This document shows positions 25,151 to 34,029 of a DNA stretch of 64,000 nucleotides, in pieces; position 1 is the stretch's first letter, and the number at the start of each line of letters is the position of its first letter. Origin of the DNA: Marinobacter antarcticus. Its GTDB lineage: Bacteria > Pseudomonadota > Gammaproteobacteria > Pseudomonadales > Oleiphilaceae. The notes beneath the pieces are model-generated. The model had not been told where the DNA came from, ran no database searches, and saw nothing but the letters and a program-made list of their open reading frames with translations. The DNA is taken from positions 1,240,001-1,304,000 of the forward strand of contig NZ_FRAQ01000001.1 of the NCBI RefSeq assembly GCF_900142385.1, read 5' to 3'. The translations under genes and the position numbers were made by a program.

Positions 25151-26761
25151 TTGCTGGAGCGGCTGCAACGCCTGCTTGGACTGCAGACAATACCCGGTGT
25201 GTTTTTTACATCCGCAGGGGTGGCGGCACTGTTTGTTGCGTTTGCCATACCTTTTGACCAGGCCGTTGCGGATATCTTTGGCGCTCTGACGGCCTGGGTT
25301 GCGCAAAACCTCGGTTGGTTTTATATACTCTCTGTTACCTCGCTTTTGCTGTTCCTGCTCGGGCTTGCGGTCAGCCGTTATGGCAGTATCCGTCTGGGCG
25401 CTGATGATTCCCGGCCGGATTATTCCAATCTCACCTGGTTTACCATGCTGTTTGCCGCCGGCATTGGCACCATTCTGATGTTCTGGGGCGTAGCGGAGCC
25501 GGTTTCCCACTTTGCCAATCCACCGTTTGAGGGCGTCATTGCCGGCAGCGACCGCGCGGCCAGTGACGCCATGACTGTAGCGCTTTATCACTTTGGCCTG
25601 CACACCTGGACGATCTTTGCCATGCCCGGGCTGGCCATCGCTTACTTTTCCTACCGCCACAACCTCCCTATGCGCATCAGCAGCCTGTTCTACCCGATTC
25701 TGGGTGAGCGGATATACGGCCCCTGGGGCTGGTCCGTGGATGTGATAGCAGTGTTGGGCACCCTGTTCGGTGTGGCTACCTCTCTCGGGCTTGGCACCTT
25801 GCAGCTTAACAGCGGTCTGTCTTATTTGTTTGGCGTTCCATCAACAGGGTGGGTTCAGGTGCTGTTGATTGCCGTGATTACCAGCATTGCCGCGACGTCA
25901 GTGGCCCTGGGGCTGGACAAGGGCGTGCGCCGTTTATCCCAGATCAACATTGTGCTGGCGCTGCTGCTGATACTGTTTGTATTGGTGATAGGGCCAACGG
26001 TTTTCATTGCAGAGGGAATGGTTCAGAGCATTGGTGATTACTTTAGCGCTCTGCCTTGGCTGTCATTCTGGACCCAGACGTATACCGAGTCGGACTGGCA
26101 GCGCCAGTGGACGTTGTTCTACTGGGCCTGGACGATTACCTGGGCGCCTTATGTGGGTATCTTTATTGCCCGGATTTCCCGGGGCCGGACTATCCGGGAG
26201 TTTGTCGCCGGTGTGCTGTTCGCGCCGACCGTTTTTACCCTGGTCTGGTTTGGTGTGTTCGGGCTCTCCGCCATCCATGTTGAGATGGACGGGACGGTGG
26301 CACTGGCAGAACAAGTTCAGCAGGATCCTTCGGTGGCCATTTTCGCGTTCCTTGAGGCTTTCCCACTGGCGAATGTGGCCTCGTTGCTGAGCGTTATCAT
26401 CATCGTTATTTTCTTCACAACCTCATCCGATTCCGCGTCTCTGGTTATTGATATGCTCACCCGTCGGGACGATCAACCTTCGTTGGTGCGCCAGAGGATT
26501 TTCTGGGCTGTTGCTCAGGGTGTCATTGCAGCAACCCTGCTTCTGGCAGGCGGGCTGGATGCGCTGCAGAACGTGATTACCTCTCTGGGGCTGCCGTTCT
26601 GCATATTACTGATTTTTATGGCGGTTTCGCTATTCCGGGCGCTGAGAGCGGACTATCGCGGGTATTCCGTCAGCGAACTTGTGCAGGGGCGTGCCTTCCC
26701 GGAGGTAGAAGCCGTCGCCGTGCCGAAACAGGAAGAACAGGAGAGCCAGGATGTACCGTAA
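25151..26761 (+). CDS. BCCT family betaine/choline/carnitine transporter
   Basis: A 536-residue sodium-coupled transporter with twelve helices. The BCCT signatures are clear: YGSIRLGADDSRPDYSNLTW after TM3, FAAGIGTILMFWGVAEPVSHF, and the aromatic segment WTLFYWAWTITWAPYVGIFIARISRGRTIREF. It would import compatible solutes such as glycine betaine for osmotic adaptation in a marine cell. The TTG start has GGGGAG eight bases upstream. It overlaps the next gene, a universal stress protein, by 11 bp. Confidence 0.93.
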   Translation: MLERLQRLLGLQTIPGVFFTSAGVAALFVAFAIPFDQAVADIFGALTAWVAQNLGWFYILSVTSLLLFLLGLAVSRYGSIRLGADDSRPDYSNLTWFTMLFAAGIGTILMFWGVAEPVSHFANPPFEGVIAGSDRAASDAMTVALYHFGLHTWTIFAMPGLAIAYFSYRHNLPMRISSLFYPILGERIYGPWGWSVDVIAVLGTLFGVATSLGLGTLQLNSGLSYLFGVPSTGWVQVLLIAVITSIAATSVALGLDKGVRRLSQINIVLALLLILFVLVIGPTVFIAEGMVQSIGDYFSALPWLSFWTQTYTESDWQRQWTLFYWAWTITWAPYVGIFIARISRGRTIREFVAGVLFAPTVFTLVWFGVFGLSAIHVEMDGTVALAEQVQQDPSVAIFAFLEAFPLANVASLLSVIIIVIFFTTSSDSASLVIDMLTRRDDQPSLVRQRIFWAVAQGVIAATLLLAGGLDALQNVITSLGLPFCILLIFMAVSLFRALRADYRGYSVSELVQGRAFPEVEAVAVPKQEEQESQDVP

Positions 26762-27209
26762 AATACTGTTAGCCATAGATTCCGAAGACGATGGCGAGGG
26801 CAAGCGGGCGCTGGAAGAGGGCGTAAGGCTGTTGGACGAAGACGGTGAGCTGCACTTGGCCACGATATTCGATCCCGGTGGTGCCGGGTTTTTCCCCCAT
26901 GTTACCGCAGAAACCCCGGAAGACCGGGAAAACGAGGTGAGGGAACGGCTTAGTCTGCTGGCGCGCAAATACCTGCCCATGAAGTACAGCGCTAGCCTCC
27001 ATGTCGTAGCCGGTACTCCAGGTGAAAAACTGGTGGCGCTGGCTGCCAATATCGGTGCGAACCTGGTTATCCTGGTGTCCAGAGGCGCCAGCAGCCGCTG
27101 GCCGATGCGCCGGGCCACGGTAGAATATGTGGCCGTTAACGCACCCTGCGCGGCACTTATTCTGCCAGCGCTCGTGAAAGTGCCTGAAGAAACCGAAGAC
27201 AGCCGCTAA
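26751..27209 (+). CDS. Universal stress protein, UspA family
   Basis: The 152-residue protein has the Usp fold: YRKILLAIDSEDDGEGKRAL at the start and VILVSRGASSRWPMRRATVEYVAVNAPCAALIL at the end. Here the usual G-x2-G-x9-G-S ATP motif is degenerate (SRGASSRW). It is translationally coupled to the BCCT transporter. In Halomonas a Usp protein (TeaD) regulates an ectoine transporter, so a role in controlling the upstream carrier is a fair inference. AGCCGC-TAAA-GCGGCT at its stop codon forms a small hairpin. Confidence 0.9.
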   Translation: MYRKILLAIDSEDDGEGKRALEEGVRLLDEDGELHLATIFDPGGAGFFPHVTAETPEDRENEVRERLSLLARKYLPMKYSASLHVVAGTPGEKLVALAANIGANLVILVSRGASSRWPMRRATVEYVAVNAPCAALILPALVKVPEETEDSR

Positions 27210-27241
27210 AGCGGCTCAGCACTTCAGGTGCTAGAGGCACT

Positions 27242-28147
27242 TTAGCAACCTGAAGCGCTTGGGCACCCGGTACCTGCCCGTTCCCACTGAATGGTCACGT
27301 GCTGGATGTTGAAATCGTGGTTGAGCATGTGAGTAGCCTGTTCAATCACTTGATCGTCGTCTCCGGAATCCGGTTTTACAAGGTGCACGGTCAGGGCATT
27401 TTCTGTCGTGCTTAGCGCCCAGATATGCAAGTGATGCGCCGACTCAACACCGGGCAAGGACTGCAGATTTTCAACAACCTCACCCGGGTTGATGTCTTTG
27501 GGTACCGCATCTACTGCGAGGCTCATGGAGTCTTTCAGCAGTCGCCAGGTGCCGATAAAAATCACCACCGCAATCACCAGGCTGACCACCGGATCAATCC
27601 AGCGCGCATCAGTAACCATAATAATCACGCCGGCAATCACCACGCCCACCGATACCATGGTATCGGCCGCCATGTGCAGGAATGCCCCGCGAATATTCAG
27701 ATCACCCTGCTGGCCCTTGAGAAACAGCAGCATGGTAATGCCGTTGACCAGCACGCCTATGCCCGCCACAACGATTACCGTCAGTCCTGCTACTTCGGCG
27801 GGATCGCTGAACCGGCGAATGGCTTCCCAGGCAATACCTCCGACGGCAGCAATCAGAAACAGGGCGTTGAACAGAGCCGCCAGAATGGTGGTTTTCTTGA
27901 GGCCGTAGGTATTGCGATCTGTGGCTTTTCGGCCAGCCAGCCAGCTTGCGGCCCAGGCCATAACCAGCCCCAGAACATCGCTCAGATTGTGCCCGGCATC
28001 CGCCAGCAGTGCGAGGGAACCGGCGAGCACGCCGTAAACGGCTTCAATAAACACGAACCCCAGGTTGAGAAAGACAGCAATGGCAAAAGCACGGTTATGG
28101 GTGTCAAAGTGCTCCGCGTGGCTGTGGCCGTGACTGTGGTTGTGCAT
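27242..28147 (-). CDS. CDF-family zinc/cadmium efflux protein (CzcD/ZitB type)
   Basis: The 301-residue protein is a standard CDF exporter. It has the His-rich N-terminus HNHSHGHSHAEHFDTH, six helices with the metal site LLADAGHNLSDVLGL and its partner GAFLHMAADTMVSVGV, and a cytoplasmic C-terminal domain with LPGVESAHHLHIWALS. It exports Zn or Cd in exchange for protons. A CadR/MerR-type operator lies 43-66 bp upstream, nearly the same as the one before the CDF gene at 24.5 kb, so both probably answer to the same CadR. Confidence 0.93.
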   Translation of the reverse strand: MHNHSHGHSHAEHFDTHNRAFAIAVFLNLGFVFIEAVYGVLAGSLALLADAGHNLSDVLGLVMAWAASWLAGRKATDRNTYGLKKTTILAALFNALFLIAAVGGIAWEAIRRFSDPAEVAGLTVIVVAGIGVLVNGITMLLFLKGQQGDLNIRGAFLHMAADTMVSVGVVIAGVIIMVTDARWIDPVVSLVIAVVIFIGTWRLLKDSMSLAVDAVPKDINPGEVVENLQSLPGVESAHHLHIWALSTTENALTVHLVKPDSGDDDQVIEQATHMLNHDFNIQHVTIQWERAGTGCPSASGC

Positions 28148-28183
28148 GAGCGCGCCCTGAACTGATGAAGTGAGTTTGCGTCA

Positions 28184-28213
28184 GTAAAAACCCTGTAGCT
28201 GATACAGGGTCAA
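28184..28213 (-). promoter_or_regulatory. MerR/CadR-type operator-promoter before czcD-like gene
   Basis: On the minus strand TTGACC (28208-28213), a 19-bp spacer and TTTACT, with the dyad ACCCTGTATC-AGCTACAGGGT at 28190-28210. It differs from the 24.5-kb operator by only a few central bases. Confidence 0.82.
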
Positions 28214-28305
28214 GTCACATTTGATTCGGTTTTTGTACATTTGGCCAATATGGCGTTAACTGATGGGCAGCACTTATACGTTTCTGAAACGCCAGAGGAT
28301 TTTTT

Positions 28306-29994
28306 ATGGATCGCTTGAGAGAGGGCCTGAGTGCGCCCTCGGTGCTGATATTCGACTGGCATGGGACTCTGGTGGATACACACGACGCCATGTTCAGTGC
28401 CATGGAAGACATGTTGCCACAGCTCGAAGAACTGGGACTGGTAGATCAGCTGCTGCTGGAAGAGCAGTGCCGCACTGAAGATGATGCGAGACTGGTTCGC
28501 TACATCCGCATTTTCCGGCGCTTGCACCCGCGCATTCTCGCGGAGCGTCGGGTGTCACGGAGCGACATTTTCAACGCGATTTTTGGTGACAATAAAGAGG
28601 CCAGACTGATTGCCCACCAGGCATATAATCAGGCTTACCGGTGCTACTTCGGGCAAGTCCGACCATTTCAGCCGGGTGCTTACGAATATCTCTGTGCGCT
28701 GCGAGCCATGGGTGTCCGTCTGGCAGTAGCAACCAACAGAAACCGGGAGTTTCTCGAGAAAGAACTGAAAATCGTTGATGAGGGTCGCTGGCAGCATCTG
28801 TTTGAAGTAACCGTATGCGCCGACGACGTCACGGAATACAAGCCGGATCCGCAGGTAATCAGCAGGACTCTGGAGAAACTGAACCTTCCTGCAGATGCAC
28901 GCGCCTGGTATGTCGGTGACAGTTATGTAGACATGCTTACCGCAAGCCGTGCCGGGGTTTCCGGTATATTTTATAACGGTGCCCAATGGGAGGCGGAGCG
29001 CATCCGCAGTTGGTTCTCACGGCGCGATGAGCCCTTGGCCGTGCTCGACAGCTTTGAAGAGTTGATGGACCTGCTTGCGCTGATAGAGCGTGATGAGCCT
29101 GCGAAATTTCTGCATTCCCCAGCAGAAGTTCGCCCCAACCCCTTTCCTCCGCCGGCTCGTCCGGAGCCCCGCATAGAATCGGACTGGCACCCAGCCGTGG
29201 TCAAGCTCGTCCGCCCGGAAGTGGTGCTGTTTGATTGGCACGCAACGCTTGTGGATACGCTCGATGCCATGTATCACGCGGTGGATGACATGTTCCCGGA
29301 TTTCCACAAACTCGGGCTGATGCAGCGAATGCTGGCACCTGAAGATAGTAAGACCCCTGAAGACGCGAAGCTGGTGGCCTACGTGCGTGAATTTGCCAGG
29401 CTTCATCCCAAGGTGAAAGCCGACCGGAAGATCTCTCGAACCGATATTTTTGAAGTGCTCTTTGGTGATGATCAGGAAGCCAAGCAAATTGCACATAAGG
29501 CGTTTAACAATCATTACCGCAATCACTACGGCACAGTAAAAGCCTTTGAAGCAAAAGTCCGGGCGGTGCTGGAGGGATTGCGATGCCTCAATATTCAGGT
29601 GGGCGTGATCACCAACCGCGACCGGGAGTTTTTCGAGCATGAACTGGCCGCTGTCGAAGACACCGGCTGGGCGGAGCTGTTTGATGTGGATGTCTGCGGC
29701 GATGACACACCCCTGCGCAAGCCGCATCCGGATCAGCTCCTGCTGGCGGTACAGAAACTCGATTATCCGGCCGACCCCAGCGTCTGGTACGTCGGTGACA
29801 GCACCACCGATGTAATTGCGGCCAAGCGCGCGGGAATGACGTCCGTTTTCTTTAATGGTGCACAGTGGGATTTGCCCTGGCTAAACCGGATATTTCCGGG
29901 CACCCACAAACATCCTGACAAGCCGGATGTGGTGGTGAATGACTTCTCTGAGTTCTGGGCGCTGGTGCTGGCATGCGAGATCGGGCCGCCCTGA
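28306..29994 (+). CDS. Double HAD-superfamily hydrolase protein
   Basis: The 562-residue protein is a tandem repeat of two HAD phosphatase-like domains, residues about 10-255 and 303-550. Each repeat has motif I (FDWHGTLVDT at Asp17, FDWHATLVDT at Asp310), motif II (AVATNRN, GVITNRD), the lysine motif (EYKPDPQ, LRKPHPD) and motif IV (WYVGDSYVDM, WYVGDSTTDV). In both repeats the second motif I Asp, normally the general acid, is His. The insertion between motifs I and II (LHPRILAERRVSRSDIF, LHPKVKADRKISRTDIF) is also shared, so the gene arose by internal duplication. The substrate is unknown. AGAGGA lies six bases before the ATG. Confidence 0.85.
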   Translation: MDRLREGLSAPSVLIFDWHGTLVDTHDAMFSAMEDMLPQLEELGLVDQLLLEEQCRTEDDARLVRYIRIFRRLHPRILAERRVSRSDIFNAIFGDNKEARLIAHQAYNQAYRCYFGQVRPFQPGAYEYLCALRAMGVRLAVATNRNREFLEKELKIVDEGRWQHLFEVTVCADDVTEYKPDPQVISRTLEKLNLPADARAWYVGDSYVDMLTASRAGVSGIFYNGAQWEAERIRSWFSRRDEPLAVLDSFEELMDLLALIERDEPAKFLHSPAEVRPNPFPPPARPEPRIESDWHPAVVKLVRPEVVLFDWHATLVDTLDAMYHAVDDMFPDFHKLGLMQRMLAPEDSKTPEDAKLVAYVREFARLHPKVKADRKISRTDIFEVLFGDDQEAKQIAHKAFNNHYRNHYGTVKAFEAKVRAVLEGLRCLNIQVGVITNRDREFFEHELAAVEDTGWAELFDVDVCGDDTPLRKPHPDQLLLAVQKLDYPADPSVWYVGDSTTDVIAAKRAGMTSVFFNGAQWDLPWLNRIFPGTHKHPDKPDVVVNDFSEFWALVLACEIGPP

Positions 29995-30003
29995 TATTGT
30001 GGT

Positions 30004-31536
30004 TCAGAGCTGGTCCAGATGCTCCAGCAGGTAGCCGGCCCTTTGGAGCAGTGCTTCACGTTTCTCCGGCTTTTGTTTGTCCCAGTTGCGGTACATCATG
30101 GCCATGCGGGGATTGCGCTCGAATTCAGCCCTGTGCCGGTCAATGAAATGCCAGTACAAAGAGTTGAACGGGCAGGCGTCAGATTCGGTGCTTTTGCTGA
30201 CTTTGTAATGGCAGTTGGCGCAGTGGTCAGACATGCGCTGAATGTACTTGCCGCTGGCGGCGTAGGGTTTTGATCCCAGGTATCCGCCATCGGCGTGCAT
30301 CACCATGCCCAGCACGTTGGGCAACTCCACCCAGTCGTAGGCGTCGGCGTAGACTGCCAGATACCAGTCGCATATTTCCTCCGGTTTAACGCCTGCCAGC
30401 AGGGCGAAGTTGCCGGTTACCATCAGCCGCTGAATGTGATGAGCGTAGGCGTTGCGCCGGGTGGCGTCTATGGCTTGGTGCATACAGCGCATTTTTGTGT
30501 CGCCGGTCCAATAGAACCAGGGCAGGGCGCGGGTGTTGCCCAGGCGGTTTTCCTTGGCGTAACCCGGCATGTTCAGCCAGTAGATGCCCCGCACGAACTC
30601 GCGCCAGCCAACAATCTGGCGAATAAAGCCTTCTACTCCATTGATGGGTGCCTGTCCGGCGTACCAAGCTCTTGCGGCCGCTTCACAGACGGTGAGAGGG
30701 TCAAGAAGACCGCAGTTGATATAGGGCGAAAGGATCGAGTGGAATAGCCAGTCTTCGCTATCGGACATGGCATCCTGATAGTCACCGAAACAGGGCAGGG
30801 CAAACTCGACAAAGTAATTCAATGCTTCTTGTGCATCCTCGGGGGTCACCGCAAAGTGAAAATCGTCGCTGGTACCGAAGTGGTCGGAGAAATGTTGCTC
30901 AACCAGATCAATAACCTCTCGGGTTATTGCATCCGGCTCCACCCTGAATGGCGCGGGTGCGGGTGGCTTTCCACTCCATTTGCGCCGGTTATCGGCGTCG
31001 AAGTTCCAGCTGCCGCCTTCTGGTTTGCCGTCCGGAGTCATCAGCAGGCCGGTTTTGCGGCGCATTTCTCGATAGAAAAACTCCATACGCAACTGCTTTC
31101 GGCCTTCGGCCCAGTCGGCAAACTCACTCTTGCTGGCAATAAACCGGGCATCAGAGCGGATTTCTACGGGAACCTTAAGGCGCTCCTGCCAATGGCTGAT
31201 CTGGTCGTGCAGGCGCCATTCGCCGCATTCTGTGGTGATGATTCTGTCCGGAAGAAAGTCTGCTATTTGCGCCGATATAACGCCTTCCAGGCTTTGATGC
31301 GTGTTTTCCGGGTAGTATTTCTGGTAGTGCACCTGCCAGCCGTCTTTCTCCAGTTGCCGCGCTAAGTGGCGCATGGCGCTGAACAGCAGAACCAACTTCT
31401 TCTTGTGATGGTTGGTGTAACTGGCTTCTTCATGGACCTCTGCCATTACGATCCTGTCGCGACCGGGGTCTGCCCCGTCAAGAGCGCTGATATCGGTTGT
31501 CAGTTGGTCACCAAGAATCAGTATGAGGTTTGCCAT
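30004..31536 (-). CDS. FeS-type photolyase/cryptochrome-like flavoprotein
   Basis: The 510-residue protein matches the bacterial cryptochrome/photolyase family with a 4Fe-4S cluster (FeS-BCP, also called deoxyribodipyrimidine photolyase-related protein), several members of which repair 6-4 photoproducts. It begins ANLILILGDQLTTDISALDG. FAD-binding region motifs include GWREFVRGIYWLNMPGYA and HHIQRLMVTGNFALLAGV. The cluster cysteines lie in MSDHCANCHYKV and DACPFNSLYWHF near the C-terminus. The ATG at 31536 begins the family-conserved sequence; an ATG 30 codons upstream adds unrelated residues. It converges on the HAD gene with a nine-base gap. Confidence 0.9.
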   Translation of the reverse strand: MANLILILGDQLTTDISALDGADPGRDRIVMAEVHEEASYTNHHKKKLVLLFSAMRHLARQLEKDGWQVHYQKYYPENTHQSLEGVISAQIADFLPDRIITTECGEWRLHDQISHWQERLKVPVEIRSDARFIASKSEFADWAEGRKQLRMEFFYREMRRKTGLLMTPDGKPEGGSWNFDADNRRKWSGKPPAPAPFRVEPDAITREVIDLVEQHFSDHFGTSDDFHFAVTPEDAQEALNYFVEFALPCFGDYQDAMSDSEDWLFHSILSPYINCGLLDPLTVCEAAARAWYAGQAPINGVEGFIRQIVGWREFVRGIYWLNMPGYAKENRLGNTRALPWFYWTGDTKMRCMHQAIDATRRNAYAHHIQRLMVTGNFALLAGVKPEEICDWYLAVYADAYDWVELPNVLGMVMHADGGYLGSKPYAASGKYIQRMSDHCANCHYKVSKSTESDACPFNSLYWHFIDRHRAEFERNPRMAMMYRNWDKQKPEKREALLQRAGYLLEHLDQL

Positions 31537-31673
31537 AAAGGGTGAGCTCCGGGGTGTGGCGGATTTTGCCCTCAGGGTCATGCAGATTGTTACCCAAAGG
31601 AGGTAGTCAGAATACGCCTTGCGCACAAGGGTGGTTCAAGCGCCAAGCTGATAAAATCCAGATCTTCGTCAAG

Positions 31674-31715
31674 ATGACTCGCATCAAGATGCGCGCAACC
31701 GGCCTGGCATACAAT
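31674..31715 (+). promoter_or_regulatory. FNR/Anr-like box and -10 of hemN
   Basis: ATGAC-TCGC-ATCAA (31674-31687) has one perfect and one weak half of the FNR/Anr site. TACAAT at 31710-31715 predicts a start near 31722, so the box is centred at about -41.5. The other bases between the photolyase gene and hemN (31537-31765) show no gene. Confidence 0.55.
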
Positions 31716-31765
31716 GCCCCGCATCTCGCCTGCCCCTTCACATTATACGCTCAGAGTTTTCTATT

Positions 31766-33184
31766 ATGGCTTCTAACTCCGCACCGCAGACTGCTGAATC
31801 CACGCTTCCGGAATTCATCTGGGATGATGCGCTGATCAAGCGTTACGACCTTAGTGGGCCGCGCTATACCTCTTATCCAACGGCCGTGGAGTTTAACCAG
31901 AACTACGCGGTGGAGCAGATGGTAGAGGCAGCAGCTCGCAGCAAGGCCAGCGACCGGCCGCTTTCTCTGTATACCCACCTGCCGTTCTGCGCCCATCTTT
32001 GCTACTACTGTGCCTGCAACAAGGTGATTACCAAGAAGCGCGACAAGGCGATGCCCTATGTGGAGCGGCTTCTGAAGGAAGCGGCCATGCAGTCCAGACT
32101 GTTTGGCGTGGACCGCCCGGTAAAGCAGTTGCACTGGGGTGGTGGTACACCGACCTTCCTGCCCAAAGATGTGATGCAGGAACTGATGGCGGGCTATGCT
32201 GAGCTGTTCAACCTGCAAAGCGGTGATGAGCGTGATTACAGCGTGGAGATTGATCCGCGCGAAGTGGATCAGGACACCCTGCCGACACTCTGGCAGCTGG
32301 GTTTTAACCGTATAAGCCTGGGAGTGCAGGACATAAACCTGAAAGTTCAGAAAGCCGTTAACCGCATCCAGCCCCGGGAAATGACGGAGGCGGTACTGAG
32401 CGAGGCCCGACAGCTCGGGTTCCGATCCATTAATCTCGATCTGATTTATGGCCTGCCGCACCAGACCCCGGAGAGCTTTGCGGATACTCTGGAAGCGGTG
32501 ATTGAAATGTCGCCAGACAGGTTATCTGTGTTCAGCTATGCGCACCTGCCAGACCGCTTTTACCCGCAAACCCGAATCAAGAACGACACGCTGCCATCGC
32601 CGCAGCAAAAACTGGCCATTTTGCATAACACTATCAACCGTTTGCTTGAGGCGGGTTACGAATACATTGGTATGGATCATTTTGCCAAGCCGGATGACAG
32701 CCTGGCTGTGGCCCAACGCGCCGGGCGGCTGCACAGGAACTTCCAGGGCTACACTACCCACTCGGACTGTGACCTGGTCTCTCTGGGTGTCTCTGCCATC
32801 GGCCAGACTGACGATGCCTACTTCCAGAATAACCACGATCTGCCCGCCTGGGAGGCATCCATAGACGCCGGCAAGCTGGCCATTACCAAAGGCGTGAATT
32901 TGAGCCGTGATGATCGCCTTCGTCGCTGGGTGATTGGCCAGCTCATCTGCCAGTTCCGTCTGGATCGCCAGCAATTTTCCACTGAATGGCAGGAAGATTT
33001 TGACAGCTACTTTGCGGACGAACTCGCTCGCCTCAGGCCAATGATTGTCGATGAACTGATTTGTGATAATGGCCAGGTGTTGCAGGTAGAGCCGGCTGGC
33101 CGGTTGCTGATCCGTGCCATTTGCCAGATTTTCGATTTGTACCGCAAAGAAGGCGCGAGCCAGCGGTTTTCCCGCATCATCTGA
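31766..33184 (+). CDS. hemN: Oxygen-independent coproporphyrinogen III oxidase HemN
   Basis: HemN is a radical SAM enzyme that converts coproporphyrinogen III to protoporphyrinogen IX without oxygen. The 472-residue protein has YTSYPTAVEF near the start, the cluster motif LPFCAHLCYYCACNKVITKKR (C-x3-C-x2-C-x-C as in true HemN), and HWGGGTPTFLP for SAM binding. The C-terminal HemN domain is present (SRDDRLRRWVIGQLICQF). It sits next to narXL and would supply haem for anaerobic respiration. An FNR/Anr-like box is placed for activation upstream. No strong ribosome-binding site is visible. Confidence 0.96.
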   Translation: MASNSAPQTAESTLPEFIWDDALIKRYDLSGPRYTSYPTAVEFNQNYAVEQMVEAAARSKASDRPLSLYTHLPFCAHLCYYCACNKVITKKRDKAMPYVERLLKEAAMQSRLFGVDRPVKQLHWGGGTPTFLPKDVMQELMAGYAELFNLQSGDERDYSVEIDPREVDQDTLPTLWQLGFNRISLGVQDINLKVQKAVNRIQPREMTEAVLSEARQLGFRSINLDLIYGLPHQTPESFADTLEAVIEMSPDRLSVFSYAHLPDRFYPQTRIKNDTLPSPQQKLAILHNTINRLLEAGYEYIGMDHFAKPDDSLAVAQRAGRLHRNFQGYTTHSDCDLVSLGVSAIGQTDDAYFQNNHDLPAWEASIDAGKLAITKGVNLSRDDRLRRWVIGQLICQFRLDRQQFSTEWQEDFDSYFADELARLRPMIVDELICDNGQVLQVEPAGRLLIRAICQIFDLYRKEGASQRFSRII

Positions 33185-33282
33185 GCTTTCTCGATCCGGG
33201 GCACAGGCCCATAATCAACTCCGGGCAGTGAATTAAGTCTGCCCAGAGTAACCAAAACCCGCGATGTTTGATTTGATATAGC

Positions 33283-33966
33283 TCAGCGCTTATGCAGGCC
33301 TTCTTCCACCGCCCATACGGCAACCTCGACACGCGACCGCAGCCTGAGCTTTTTCAGCAGGTGTTTCACGTGCACTTTTACCGTGCCGTCACTGATGTCC
33401 AGCTTGCGGCCGATCATTTTGTTGGAGAGACCTTCGGCAATCAGCCGCAGAATGTCTTTTTCCCGCGGTGTCAGGCTGTCGAAATCGGGTCGTGATGCCT
33501 GCTGTGGCTTGTTGGAGCGCAAGGCCTCAGCAAGTAGTGTGGTCAGCCGGTCACTGATAACCATCTTGCCCACCGCAGCCTGGTGCAGCTGGGCGATCAT
33601 GTCTTCCGGCTCCATGTCCTTCAGCAGATAGCCGTCGGCACCAGCGCGCAGGGCAGCGACTACGTCGTCTTCCTGGTCAGAAACAGTGAACATGATGATC
33701 CGCGAGCTTACGTTCAGTTCCCGCAGTTTTTTTAACGCATCAATGCCGCTGACTTCCGGCATGTTGAGGTCCATCAGGATGAGGTCGGGCTCAAGCTCGG
33801 TTGCCAGACGAATACCGTCAGTAGCGTTGCTGGCCTCGCCCGCAACGACCATGTCATCCTCCATCTCGACGAGTTGTTTGATACCTTGTCGCAACAGCGG
33901 GTGGTCGTCGATCAGCAATATGCTTGCAGGTGAATCAGACGGTTTATCGGGCGGTGTATCAGACAT
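33283..33966 (-). CDS. narL: Nitrate/nitrite response regulator NarL
   Basis: The 227-residue protein has a receiver domain with the phosphorylation Asp in [14 protein letters not shown] and a C-terminal LuxR/NarL HTH ([43 protein letters not shown]). It is encoded just after narX on the same strand, 63 bases apart. NarL binds TACYYMT-like heptamers, often as 7-2-7 inverted pairs. Several such sites occur in this window (nnrS, narX, narG and moaA upstream regions). Confidence 0.96.
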   Translation of the reverse strand: MSDTPPDKPSDSPASILLIDDHPLLRQGIKQLVEMEDDMVVAGEASNATDGIRLATELEPDLILMDLNMPEVSGIDALKKLRELNVSSRIIMFTVSDQEDDVVAALRAGADGYLLKDMEPEDMIAQLHQAAVGKMVISDRLTTLLAEALRSNKPQQASRPDFDSLTPREKDILRLIAEGLSNKMIGRKLDISDGTVKVHVKHLLKKLRLRSRVEVAVWAVEEGLHKR

Positions 33967-34029
33967 AATCCCTCGGTTCCTCTCTCTTGATAGCGTAACG
34001 GCATAGCAGAGGTGCCGCTTTTTTGGTAC

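Noticed and set aside
33186..33282. Hairpin GGGCAG/CTGCCC between hemN and narL
   Set aside because: The stem is short and no T-run follows, so a terminator call is not supported.
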